Assembly: GCF_018070025.1 (NCBI RefSeq)
Contig: NZ_JAGPYQ010000002.1
Coordinates: 1,054,001 to 1,118,000, forward strand
DNA length: 64,000 bases
Source of the DNA: Streptomyces liliiviolaceus
GTDB lineage: Bacteria; Actinomycetota; Actinomycetes; Streptomycetales; Streptomycetaceae
Direction of reading: 5' to 3'
Part shown: positions 8,873-18,375 of the stretch, piece after piece
How the letters are laid out: the number at the start of each line of letters is the position of its first letter
Position numbering within the stretch: position 1 is the first letter of the stretch
The notes under the pieces: generated by a model
Told to the model about the DNA's origin: nothing
What the model saw: only the letters and a program-made list of their open reading frames with translations
The model's database searches: none
Position numbers and translations under genes: made by a program

Positions 8873-9589
8873 ATGCGCCCCGGAGCCGCCGTCCTCGCGT
8901 CCGTGTCCCTCCTCGTGCTCGCCGCGGGACCGGCCCCCGGCGACCCGCCCCCGCTGCCGGAGCGGATGGCGGACACGGGCGGCGGCAGCCAGCTCATCAC
9001 CGCGCAGGCCGCCCGGACCTCCTCGACGACCGGCACGGTCACCTGGTGGGACCGTCGTGACGGGCGCTGGGTGAAGGCCGGTTCGGCGCCCGCGCGCTTC
9101 GGAGCCAACGGGCTCGTCGAGGGCGGCTCCCGCGAGCAGGGCACGAACACCACCCCGACCGGCCTGTACGACCTCCCGTACGCCTTCGGGATCGAACCGG
9201 CGCCCGAGGGGACGCGCACGCCGTACCGGCCGGTGCGGCAGACCTCCTGGTGGTGCCAGGACAACGACTCGCGCTCCTACAACCGGTGGACCGACCCCCG
9301 CCCGGCCGACTGCCGCGCCGCCGAGTCCGAGCACCTGATCTCGTACGGGACGCAGTACGCGTACGCCCTCGTCATCGGTTTCAACTACCGGCAGCCCGTG
9401 CGCGGGCGCGGTGCGGGGATCTTTCTGCACGTCAACGGGCGTGGGGCGACCGCCGGTTGTGTGTCCGTGCCCAGGGACGCCATGCGGCACATCCTGAACT
9501 GGGCCGAACCCGGCCGCAGTCCGCACATCGCCATCGGGACCGACGCCGGGCCGACCGCCCTCACCGGCCGCTCACAGCCGGCACACTGA
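8873..9589 (+). CDS. Secreted L,D-transpeptidase (YkuD-like) family protein
   Basis: The catalytic region IFLHVNGRGATAGCVSVP matches the YkuD pattern HXnS/TXGC, with H186 and C196. Such enzymes make 3-3 peptidoglycan crosslinks or attach proteins to the wall. The 238-residue protein starts with a short export signal (VLASVSLLVLAAGPAPG). A stretch with TNTTPTGLYDLPYAFGI precedes the catalytic end, and two more cysteines (C128, C147) could form a disulfide. Start ATG 8873 follows the previous stop by two bases. No LysM or Ig-like wall-targeting domain is seen, unlike the classical Streptomyces Ldt proteins, so the substrate is uncertain. Confidence 0.75.
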   Translation: MRPGAAVLASVSLLVLAAGPAPGDPPPLPERMADTGGGSQLITAQAARTSSTTGTVTWWDRRDGRWVKAGSAPARFGANGLVEGGSREQGTNTTPTGLYDLPYAFGIEPAPEGTRTPYRPVRQTSWWCQDNDSRSYNRWTDPRPADCRAAESEHLISYGTQYAYALVIGFNYRQPVRGRGAGIFLHVNGRGATAGCVSVPRDAMRHILNWAEPGRSPHIAIGTDAGPTALTGRSQPAH

Positions 9590-9727
9590 CAGCCGGCACC
9601 CGGCCGTTACCGCGAGTCTCAGCAGTTCACGGCTTGCCCTGTGGCCCGTTGAACACACGGCCGTCCAGGGACGTACCAGTGGGCCTAGGGGGCACTCCCC
9701 CTTCCCAGCGTCCCCCACGGAGGAACC

Positions 9728-11098
9728 GTGAGCACGATCGCCGGCGGTCGCGCCGCGCGGCGCCAGACGATGCGCCGTATCCGCCCTCGCCGCTCCCCCG
9801 CCATCCCGTTGCTGATCGCCGTATGGGCGGGCGCGGCGGGAGTCGTCTGGCTCTGGTGGAGCAATACGCCGGCCATCGCCGACGACAAGGGCCGGATCCT
9901 GAACGCGGGCCGGATCACCGGTCTGCTCGCCGGGTATCTGATGGCCCTCGTCGTCCTGCAGATGGCCCGGGTGCCCGCCCTGGAACGCCGCGTCGGCTCG
10001 GACCGGGTCGCCCGCTGGCACGCCATGAGCGGCCGTTACATGCTCTGCCTCGTCCTCGCCCACATCGGCCTGACGATGTACGGCTACGCCCTCCAGGCGA
10101 ACACCGGGGTCGTCGAGCAGACCATCGACTCGGTCAAGACCCTGCCCGACATGGGCAAGGCGGCGATCGGCACGGGTCTGCTGCTGTTCATCGGCCTGAT
10201 CTCGGTGGGCGGACTGCGCAAGAGGATCCCGTACGACACCTGGTACCACATCCACCTGCTCACGTACGTGTCCGTGTACCTGTCGTTCTGGCACCAGCTG
10301 TCCACCGGCAACGACTTCGCCGTCGAGCCGGCCGCGACCACCACCTGGTACGTGCTGTACGGAGCCGTCACCGCGCTGGTGATCTGGTACCGGGTCATCA
10401 CGCCGGTCCGGCTGAACCTGCGTCACCGGATGCAGGTCGAGGAGGTCGTCGAGGAGGCGCCCGGCATCGTCTCCGTGCTGATCAGCGGGAAGCGGCTGCA
10501 CCGGATCGGTGCCGAGCCGGGGCAGTTCTTCCGCTGGCGGTTCATGGCGCCGGGCATGCGGCTCAGCTCGCACCCGTACTCGCTGTCGGCCGCGCCCCGC
10601 CCCGGGCTGCTGCGGATCACCGTCAAGGCGCTGGGCGACCACAGCACCGCGCTGAAGGGGCTCAAGCGGGGCACGCGGGTGTGGGCCGAGGGCCCCTACG
10701 GCGCGCTGACCGCGTCCCGGCGCAGCCAGGGCAAGGTGCTGCTGATGGCCGGCGGCGTGGGCATCACCCCGATGCGGGCGCTGTTCGAGACGCTGCCCGC
10801 GGCGCGGGGCGACCTCACCCTGCTGTACCGGGCCAACAGCACCCAGGACCTGGCGCTGTGGGACGAGTTGTCGGCCATCGCCGACGAGCGCGGCGCCCGG
10901 CTGATGTACGCGGTGAACAGCCCCGACGGGGAGCGCCCCGACATCAACCCGGAGACGCTGCGCCAGAAGCTGCCCGACATCGACGACCACGACGTGTTCC
11001 TGTGCGGGCCGCCCGGCTTCGCCGAGGGCGCGTACACCGCACTGCGCGGCGCCGGCGTGCCCGCCCGCCGCATCCACCACGAGTCCTTCGAACTCTGA
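9728..11098 (+). CDS. Ferric reductase-like transmembrane flavoprotein with NAD(P)H-binding domain
   Basis: A 456-residue membrane oxidoreductase. Residues about 25-225 form six predicted helices of the ferric-reductase-like domain, with haem-ligand-type histidines in RWHAMSGRY, LVLAHIGL, WYHIHLL and SFWHQL. Residues about 235-330 form a flavodoxin-reductase FAD domain (PGQFFRWRF, SSHPYSLSAAP). Residues about 335-456 form the NAD domain (LLMAGGVGITPMRALFE, DVFLCGPPGF). It should carry electrons from cytosolic NAD(P)H across the membrane. The GTG start has GGAGGA just upstream. The FMN-binding protein and ApbE follow in the same operon, making that protein the likely outside acceptor. Confidence 0.88.
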   Translation: MSTIAGGRAARRQTMRRIRPRRSPAIPLLIAVWAGAAGVVWLWWSNTPAIADDKGRILNAGRITGLLAGYLMALVVLQMARVPALERRVGSDRVARWHAMSGRYMLCLVLAHIGLTMYGYALQANTGVVEQTIDSVKTLPDMGKAAIGTGLLLFIGLISVGGLRKRIPYDTWYHIHLLTYVSVYLSFWHQLSTGNDFAVEPAATTTWYVLYGAVTALVIWYRVITPVRLNLRHRMQVEEVVEEAPGIVSVLISGKRLHRIGAEPGQFFRWRFMAPGMRLSSHPYSLSAAPRPGLLRITVKALGDHSTALKGLKRGTRVWAEGPYGALTASRRSQGKVLLMAGGVGITPMRALFETLPAARGDLTLLYRANSTQDLALWDELSAIADERGARLMYAVNSPDGERPDINPETLRQKLPDIDDHDVFLCGPPGFAEGAYTALRGAGVPARRIHHESFEL

Positions 11099-11135
11099 GA
11101 ACTCTGAGAATCCTGAGGAACGGGAGTCCGGACCC

Positions 11136-11984
11136 ATGAAGAAGAGCCATCCCCTGCGCCGCGTCGTGCTGGCCGGTGCCGCCACGGTGTCCGGCATCGT
11201 CCTGCTGCTGGCGCTGAAGCCGGCGTCGGACCCGGCGGCGGCGTCCGCCGACGGCGCGTCACAGCAGCAGTCGGCCTCCCCGCAAGGTTCTGGAGGAGTA
11301 CAGGCGGCCGGGGGCACTCAGGCCCAGACCCTCACCGGTGACGTCGTCAAAACCGACTACGGCAACGTGCAGGTACGGATCACCGTGGCGGGCGGGAAGA
11401 TCACCTCGGCCGCCGCCCTGCAGTCGCCGACCGGCGGGCGCAGTACAACGGTCAGCACCGACGCGGTGCCCAAGCTGAACAAGGCGGCGGTGACGGCCGG
11501 CAGCGCCGACATCGACGCCGTGTCCGGGGCGACCTACACCAGCGGCGGCTACAAGAAGTCGCTCCAGTCGGCGCTGGACAAGGCGGGGGCGCCGGGCGGC
11601 GGTTCGGCCGAGGCGAGCGGTACGGGTGGCGGGACCGGCGGCACGGGGAGCGCCACGGGTGGCGGCAGTGGTTCGGGCGACGCGAGCGGGTCCGGGTCCG
11701 GTGCCGCGCAGGCGAAGACCGTCACCGGCAAGGCGGTCACGACCGACTACGGGCCCGTGCAGGTACGGATCACCGTGACCGGCGGGAAGATCACCAAGGC
11801 CGAGGCGGTGCAGCAGCCCAAGGGCGGCCGCAGCGACCAGATCAGCGGGGACGCGGTGCCGAAGCTGAACGCGGCGGCGGTCGCCGCGGGCAACGCCGAC
11901 ATCGACGCGGTGTCCGGGGCCACCTACACCAGCGGCGGCTACAAGGAGTCCCTGCAGTCGGCGCTGGACCAGGCCGGTGGCTGA
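11136..11984 (+). CDS. Exported protein with two FMN-binding (covalently flavinylated) domains
   Basis: An extracytoplasmic electron carrier of 282 residues is predicted. A signal anchor (RRVVLAGAATVSGIVLLLAL) leads to two FMN-bind domains, about residues 64-150 and 193-282, joined by a Gly/Ser-rich linker. Each carries the flavinylation motif DAVSGAT (Thr133 and Thr263), where ApbE attaches FMN by a phosphoester bond. The two domains are clearly paralogous, though not identical in DNA. The gene sits 37 bases after the transmembrane reductase and overlaps apbE by 8 bases. Reductase to FMN carrier to an outside acceptor is the inferred path; the acceptor is not known. Confidence 0.88.
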   Translation: MKKSHPLRRVVLAGAATVSGIVLLLALKPASDPAAASADGASQQQSASPQGSGGVQAAGGTQAQTLTGDVVKTDYGNVQVRITVAGGKITSAAALQSPTGGRSTTVSTDAVPKLNKAAVTAGSADIDAVSGATYTSGGYKKSLQSALDKAGAPGGGSAEASGTGGGTGGTGSATGGGSGSGDASGSGSGAAQAKTVTGKAVTTDYGPVQVRITVTGGKITKAEAVQQPKGGRSDQISGDAVPKLNAAAVAAGNADIDAVSGATYTSGGYKESLQSALDQAGG

Positions 11985-12762
11985 ACCCGCCCAGTCCGCC
12001 GGGGTGCGTCACACGGAGGAGGTGATGGGGACGGTCTTCTCCTTCGACATCCGAGGGGGCGAACCCGAGGCCGTACAGGCCGCTTTGGCTGCGGCGGTCG
12101 CCGAACTCCACGTGGTGGACGAGGTGTTCAGCACCTACCGGCAGGACAGCCAGATCTCCCGGCTGGCGCAGGGGCTGCTGACCGTGGACGAGTGCGATCC
12201 GGAGGTCGCCGAGGTCCTCGAACTGTGCGCGGAGGCCGAGCGGTTGAGCGACGGCTGGTTCAGTCCGACGTACGCGGGGTCCGTCGACCCGACCGGCATC
12301 GTGAAGGGCTGGTCCGTCGAACGGGCGGCTCTGCGGCTGGTGGAGGCCGGGGCGAGCGGGGTGAGCGTCAACGGCGGGGGTGACGTGCAGATGTACGGCG
12401 TGCCGGGGCCGCACCGGCCCTGGCGGGTGGGGGTGGCCGACCCGTTGCGGCCGGGCGGGCTGGCCGCGGTGGTGTCCGCGGCGGGGGTGGACCGGCTGGC
12501 CGTGGCGACGTCCGGCTCCGCGGAGCGGGGTACGCACATCGTGGATCCGCGCACGGGGCGCTCCGCGGTGACCGATCTGGTGGCGGTGACCGTGGTCGGG
12601 CCGCGGATCACGTGGGCGGACGCGTGGGCGACGGCGGCGTTCGCGATGGGGTCGCGGGAGGGGCTGGCGTGGCTGGAGTCCTTGCCGGATGTCGAGGCGC
12701 TGCTGATCACTGCGGGGGATGAGGTCCGCTGTACGGGGGGTCTGGCCGACCGGCTGGGCTGA
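11977..12762 (+). CDS. apbE: FAD:protein FMN transferase
   Basis: The enzyme transfers FMN from FAD onto Thr in the D-x-x-S-G-A-T motif of exported flavoproteins, here most likely the two sites of the preceding gene. The 261 residues include the conserved VMGTVFSFDI start, SVDPTGIVKGWSVERA, the FAD/Mg loop VNGGGDVQMYG, HIVDPRTGR, and DAWATAAFAMG near the end. No lipobox or signal peptide is visible, unlike many ApbE proteins, so where it acts is unclear. GTG 11977 lies within the end of the FMN-binding gene (8-base overlap), which implies translational coupling. Confidence 0.92.
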   Translation: MAEPAQSAGVRHTEEVMGTVFSFDIRGGEPEAVQAALAAAVAELHVVDEVFSTYRQDSQISRLAQGLLTVDECDPEVAEVLELCAEAERLSDGWFSPTYAGSVDPTGIVKGWSVERAALRLVEAGASGVSVNGGGDVQMYGVPGPHRPWRVGVADPLRPGGLAAVVSAAGVDRLAVATSGSAERGTHIVDPRTGRSAVTDLVAVTVVGPRITWADAWATAAFAMGSREGLAWLESLPDVEALLITAGDEVRCTGGLADRLG

Positions 12763-13171
12763 ACGGACCTGCTGCCCGGCGCGGGGCCCCTGCGGGCCCC
12801 TGCGGGGCGCATCGGCGCGTGGTCGGGTGCGGGTCCGTCGTGGCTGGCCGCGCAGTTCCCCGCGCCCCTGAAGGGGCGCCCCGGCATCTCGTCGGGTGCC
12901 GGTACGTCGTGGTTGCTCGCGCCGTTCCCCGCGCCCCTAAAAGCGTGCCGAGTCCGCGGGGACGAAAGACAGGGGCGCAGCCCCGTCTTTCAGGGGCGCG
13001 GGGAACTGCGCGACCAGCCACAGCGCACCCGCACCCGAAAACCGAGGGACCGGGGCGCAGCCCCGTCCCTTAGGGGCGCGGGGAACTGCGCGGCCGGCCA
13101 CGACGGACCCGCAGCCGAGAATCGGGAAGCCGGGGCGCAGCCCCGCTTTTCAGGGGCGCGGGGGCGGGATC
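12763..13171. repeat. Dispersed intergenic repeat, cluster C (five copies)
   Basis: Between convergent apbE and argR lie two leftward-reading copies (about 12851 and 12921). Three rightward copies follow (about 12993, 13073 and a truncated one near 13155). Each rightward copy is preceded by the hairpin GGGGC-GCA-GCCCC and a short pyrimidine tract. The composite unit recurs about every 80 bases. No gene is apparent. Confidence 0.7.
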
Positions 13172-13708
13172 TCAGTGGTGGTTCTGGGCCAAGCGCAGCA
13201 AGTGGTCCGCCAAGGCCTGCCCGCCCGTCGGGTCGCGGCTGATCAGCAGCAGCGTGTCGTCCCCCGCGATCGTCCCCAGGATGTCCTGCAACTCCGCCTG
13301 GTCGATGGCCGAGGCGAGGAACTGCGCGGCCCCCGGAGGAGTACGCAGAACCACCAGGTTCGCCGACGCCTCCGCGGAGATCAGCAGCTCCGCGGAGAGC
13401 CGCCGCATCCGCTCCTCCTTCGCCGACTCCCCCAGCGGAGCACGCGGCGTCCGGAAACCCCCCTCGCTCGGCACCGCGTAGATCAGGTCGCCGTCGTTGT
13501 TGCGGATCTTCACCGCGTTCAGCTCGTCGAGGTCCCGGGACAGCGTCGCCTGCGTGACGTGCAGCCCGTCGTCGGAGAGCAGCTTCGCCAACTGGCTCTG
13601 CGAGCGCACGGGCTGCCGGTTGAGGATGTCCACGATCCGGCGGTGGCGTGCGGTGCGGGTCTGCGGAACCGCGGGTCCCGCGCTGTCGTGATCCTGCGCC
13701 TGAGTCAT
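13172..13708 (-). CDS. argR: Arginine repressor
   Basis: This arginine-dependent hexameric regulator binds ARG boxes before arginine genes. The 178-residue protein has an N-terminal winged helix ([13 protein letters not shown], then [14 protein letters not shown]) and a C-terminal oligomerisation and arginine-binding domain ([20 protein letters not shown]). It is the last gene of argC-argJ-argB-argD-argR, 18 bases after argD, so it is probably expressed from the argC promoter under its own control. The boxes at 7086-7123 and 18176-18213 are its expected targets. Confidence 0.96.
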   Translation of the reverse strand: MTQAQDHDSAGPAVPQTRTARHRRIVDILNRQPVRSQSQLAKLLSDDGLHVTQATLSRDLDELNAVKIRNNDGDLIYAVPSEGGFRTPRAPLGESAKEERMRRLSAELLISAEASANLVVLRTPPGAAQFLASAIDQAELQDILGTIAGDDTLLLISRDPTGGQALADHLLRLAQNHH

Positions 13709-13726
13709 CGTCGTCTCATTCTCCGG

Positions 13727-14965
13727 TCATTCTCCGGTTCGTCCGTCCCCGTTGGACCCGTTGGTCCCGTCGGTCACCGTGTCGAGAACACCGGGAAGGG
13801 CCCCGAGGAACGTGTCCACCTCGTCCTCGGTGATGTTCAGGGGCGGCATCAGCCGTACGACATCGGGGGCGGGCGCGTTCACCAGGAGGCCGGCGTCCTG
13901 AGCCGCCTGTTGCACTCGGGGTGCGAGCGGCTCGGTGAGCACGATACCCAGGAGGAGCCCCGAGCCCCGGACATGGTCGACGAGCGGGTGTCCGAGGGAC
14001 TCGATTCCCTCGCGCAACTTCTCGCCGGACCGCTTCACGTTCTCCAGCAGGCCCTCGGACTCGATCGTGTCGAGGACGGCGAGCCCCGCGGCGCAGGCGA
14101 CCGGGTTGCCGCCGAACGTCGTGCCGTGGTGACCGGGCTTCAGGAACTGGGCGGCGCGCCCGAAGGCGACGGTCGCGCCGAGCGGCAGGCCGCCGCCGAG
14201 GCCCTTGGCGAGGGTGACGATGTCCGGCAGGACGCCCTCGTGGGCCTGGTACTCGAACCAGTGCCCGGTCCGGCCGACCCCGGTCTGCACCTCGTCCAGG
14301 ACGAGGAGGCTGCCGGTGGCGGCGGTGATGGCACGGGCCGCCTTCAGATAGCCGGGGGGCGGCACGACGACGCCGTTCTCGCCCTGGATCGGCTCGATGA
14401 CGACGAGCGCGGTGTCCTCGGTGACGGCGGCGGCCAGCGCCTGCGGGTCCCCGTACGGGACATGGGTGACGTCGCCGGGCAGCGGGAGGAACGGATCCCG
14501 CTTGCCCGGCTGGCCGGTGAGCGAGAGCGCGCCCATGGTGCGGCCGTGGAAGCCGCCGTCGGTCGCGACCATGTGCGGGCGGCCGGTCAGCCGGCCGATC
14601 TTGAAGGCGCCCTCGACGGCCTCGGCCCCCGAGTTGCAGAAGTACACGCGGCCCTCCCGCCCGAAGAGCTGGAGGAGCCGTTCGGCGAGCGCGACGGGCG
14701 GCTCGGCGACGAAGAGGTTGGAGACATGGCCGAGGGACGCGATCTGCCGGCTCACGGCCTCGACGACCGCCGGGTGGGCGTGACCGAGCGCGTTGACCGC
14801 GATGCCGCCGACGAAGTCCAGGTACTCCGTACCGTCGGCGTCCCACAGCCTGGTGCCGGCGCCGCGGACGAGCGGCAGCCGGGGGGTGCCGTAGTTGTCC
14901 ATGAGCGCGCCCTGCCAGCGCTGGGTGAGCTCCTCGTTGGCAGTGTTGGCGGTGTTGGCGGTCAT
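13727..14965 (-). CDS. argD: Acetylornithine aminotransferase
   Basis: A PLP enzyme converting N-acetylglutamate semialdehyde to N-acetylornithine. It has 412 residues. Conserved blocks are [48 protein letters not shown] (the Schiff-base Lys is K254) and HGTTFGGNP. Its ATG overlaps the argB stop (ATGA). The N-terminus has a TAN triplet repeat ([10 protein letters not shown]) from a 9-bp DNA repeat, which may vary between strains. Confidence 0.96.
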   Translation of the reverse strand: MTANTANTANEELTQRWQGALMDNYGTPRLPLVRGAGTRLWDADGTEYLDFVGGIAVNALGHAHPAVVEAVSRQIASLGHVSNLFVAEPPVALAERLLQLFGREGRVYFCNSGAEAVEGAFKIGRLTGRPHMVATDGGFHGRTMGALSLTGQPGKRDPFLPLPGDVTHVPYGDPQALAAAVTEDTALVVIEPIQGENGVVVPPPGYLKAARAITAATGSLLVLDEVQTGVGRTGHWFEYQAHEGVLPDIVTLAKGLGGGLPLGATVAFGRAAQFLKPGHHGTTFGGNPVACAAGLAVLDTIESEGLLENVKRSGEKLREGIESLGHPLVDHVRGSGLLLGIVLTEPLAPRVQQAAQDAGLLVNAPAPDVVRLMPPLNITEDEVDTFLGALPGVLDTVTDGTNGSNGDGRTGE

Positions 14966-15870
14966 GCGTCGGCTTCCCCCTCCGCATCGGGCACGACCAT
15001 CGTGCCGATGCCTTCGTCCGTGAAGATCTCCAGCAGGATCGAGTGCTGGACCCGCCCGTCGATCACGCGGGCGGTGGTCACGCCGTTGCGCACGGCGTGC
15101 AGGCAGCCCTCCATCTTCGGCACCATGCCGCTGGCCAGCTCGGGCAGCAGCTTCTCCAGCTCCTTGGCGGTGAGCCGGCTGATGACCTCGTCGGAGTTCG
15201 GCCAGTCCTCGTAGAGGCCCTCGACGTCGGTGAGGACCATCAGTGTCTCGGCGCCCAGCGCCGCAGCGAGTGCCGCAGCCGCCGTATCAGCATTGACGTT
15301 GTAGACATGTCCGTCGTCCTGGCTACGGGCGATCGAGGAGACGACCGGGATCCGGCCGTCGGCGAGCAGTGCCTCGATCGCGCCCGTGTCGATCGCGGTG
15401 ATCTCGCCCACCCGCCCGATGTCGACCAACTCCCCGTCGATCTCGGGCTGGTGCTTGATGGCGGTGATGGTGTGCGCGTCCTCGCCGGTGAGTCCCACGG
15501 CGAGCGGACCGTGCTGGTTGAGCAGTCCGACGAGTTCGCGCTGGACCTGTCCGGCGAGCACCATGCGTACGACGTCCATGGCGTCCTCGGTGGTGACCCT
15601 GAGGCCCGCCTTGAACTCGCTGACGATGCCGTGCCGGTCCAGGGCCGCGCTGATCTGCGGGCCGCCGCCGTGCACGACCACGGGCTTGAGCCCGGCGTGG
15701 CGCAGGAACACGACGTCCTGGGCGAACGCGGCCTTCAGGTCCTCGTCGATCATGGCGTTGCCGCCGAACTTGATGACGACGGTCTTGCCGTTGTGCCGGG
15801 TCAGCCAGGGCAGCGCCTCGATGAGGATCTGCGCCTTGGGCAGCGCGGTGTGTTTACGGGTGGCGCTCAT
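14962..15870 (-). CDS. argB: Acetylglutamate kinase
   Basis: It phosphorylates N-acetylglutamate, the arginine-inhibited step in many bacteria. The 302 residues include the ATP-binding [12 protein letters not shown] and VVHGGGPQI glycine-rich loops of the amino-acid kinase fold, and [15 protein letters not shown]. An N-terminal extension of about 25 residues ([18 protein letters not shown]) resembles the helix found in arginine-sensitive hexameric forms, so feedback inhibition is likely. ATGA overlaps join it to argJ upstream and argD downstream. Confidence 0.96.
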   Translation of the reverse strand: MSATRKHTALPKAQILIEALPWLTRHNGKTVVIKFGGNAMIDEDLKAAFAQDVVFLRHAGLKPVVVHGGGPQISAALDRHGIVSEFKAGLRVTTEDAMDVVRMVLAGQVQRELVGLLNQHGPLAVGLTGEDAHTITAIKHQPEIDGELVDIGRVGEITAIDTGAIEALLADGRIPVVSSIARSQDDGHVYNVNADTAAAALAAALGAETLMVLTDVEGLYEDWPNSDEVISRLTAKELEKLLPELASGMVPKMEGCLHAVRNGVTTARVIDGRVQHSILLEIFTDEGIGTMVVPDAEGEADA

Positions 15871-17018
15871 GACGAGTACGCGCTGTTCTCGTGGACGTAC
15901 TCCGCGGTGAGGTCGTTGGTCCAGATCGTTGCGGTCTCGGTGCCCGCGGCGAGGTCGGCGACGATGTGGACCTCCCGGTAGCGCATGTCGACCTGGTCGC
16001 GGTCCTCGCCCACAGAACCGTTCTTGCAGACCCAGACGCCGTTGATGGCGACGTTCAGCAGGTCGGGCTCGAAGGCGGCGGAGGTCGTGCCGATGGCGGA
16101 GAGCACGCGGCCCCAGTTGGGGTCCTCGCCGTGGATGGCGCACTTGAGGAGGTTGTTGCGGGCGATGGAGCGGCCCACCTCGACGGCGTCGTCCTCGCTG
16201 GCCGCGTTCACGACCTCGATCCTGATGTCCTTGCCCGCGCCCTCGGCGTCCCGGATCAGCTGCTGGCCGAGGTCGTCGCAGACGGCCCGTACCGCTTCGG
16301 CGAACTCCGCGTACTCGGGGGTGACCTCGGAGGCGCCGGACGCGAGCAGCAGCACGGTGTCGTTCGTGGACATGCAGCCGTCGGAGTCGACGCGGTCGAA
16401 GGTGACCTTGGTGGCCGCCCGCAGCGCCTTGTCGAGACTGTCGCTGTCGACGTCGGCGTCCGTGGTGAGGACGACGAGCATCGTGGCGAGGCCGGGGGCG
16501 AGCATGCCCGCGCCCTTGGCCATGCCGCCGACGGTCCAGCCGTCGCCCTGCACGACCGAGGTCTTGTGGACGGTGTCGGTGGTCTTGATGGCGATGGCGG
16601 CCTTCTCGCCGCCGTGTTCCGACAGGGCCGCGGCGGCCTGCTCGATGCCCGGCAGGAGCTTGTCCATGGGGAGCAGGATGCCGATGAGCCCGGTGGAGGC
16701 CACGGCCACTTCGGCGGCGTTCTGGCCGAGCACCCCGGCCACCTTCTCGGCGGTGGCGTGCGTGTCCTGGAAGCCCTTGGGTCCCGTACAGGCGTTGGCG
16801 CCGCCGGAGTTGAGGACGACGGCGGTCAGCCGGCCGCCCTTGAGGACCTGCTCGGACCACAGCACCGGCGCGGCCTTGACGCGGTTGGAGGTGAAGACGC
16901 CCGCGGCGGCGAGGCGGGGCCCGTCGTTGACCACGAGGGCCAGATCGGGGTTGCCGTTCTCCTTGATCCCGGCGGCGATGCCGGCCGCCGTGAACCCCTT
17001 GGCTGCCGTGACACTCAC
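15867..17018 (-). CDS. argJ: Bifunctional ornithine acetyltransferase / N-acetylglutamate synthase
   Basis: It recycles the acetyl group from N-acetylornithine to glutamate and can also use acetyl-CoA. The 383-residue precursor should cleave itself between A178 and T179 in [14 protein letters not shown], giving alpha and beta chains with Thr179 as nucleophile. TSNRVKAAP and [10 protein letters not shown] are family blocks. The start is GTG 17018, six bases after GGGAG. It overlaps argB by ATGA and lies 112 bases after argC, a gap without visible structure. Confidence 0.96.
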   Translation of the reverse strand: MSVTAAKGFTAAGIAAGIKENGNPDLALVVNDGPRLAAAGVFTSNRVKAAPVLWSEQVLKGGRLTAVVLNSGGANACTGPKGFQDTHATAEKVAGVLGQNAAEVAVASTGLIGILLPMDKLLPGIEQAAAALSEHGGEKAAIAIKTTDTVHKTSVVQGDGWTVGGMAKGAGMLAPGLATMLVVLTTDADVDSDSLDKALRAATKVTFDRVDSDGCMSTNDTVLLLASGASEVTPEYAEFAEAVRAVCDDLGQQLIRDAEGAGKDIRIEVVNAASEDDAVEVGRSIARNNLLKCAIHGEDPNWGRVLSAIGTTSAAFEPDLLNVAINGVWVCKNGSVGEDRDQVDMRYREVHIVADLAAGTETATIWTNDLTAEYVHENSAYSS

Positions 17019-17130
17019 TGTGACTCCCTGTTCGCCCCGCCGCGGTAGCGGCTGATGTCGCTGCCGCCCGTGCAGCGCAGAGGTGCGGCTTTCGTCGTTT
17101 CCTGCGGCCCGGCGGCTGCACGTGCGTCTC

Positions 17131-18213
<1,083 letters not shown>

Positions 18214-18375
18214 CTTGCCTGAGTGAGTACCCCCGTCACAGGAGTTATATTCTTCGTCCTCAGGGCGGAGCGAAGTAACGGTGGCACCGGAACCGACATC
18301 CCGCCGCAGAGAGTCTTGGACACCAGCCCCGTCCCTACGGACGCGCGTGTCTCGACTGCCTGGAGGGCGTGTCAG

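Noticed and set aside
13175..15214. A 679-residue plus-strand frame opposite argR, argD and argB
   Set aside because: It is fully antisense to three confidently identified enzymes, with no motif of its own.
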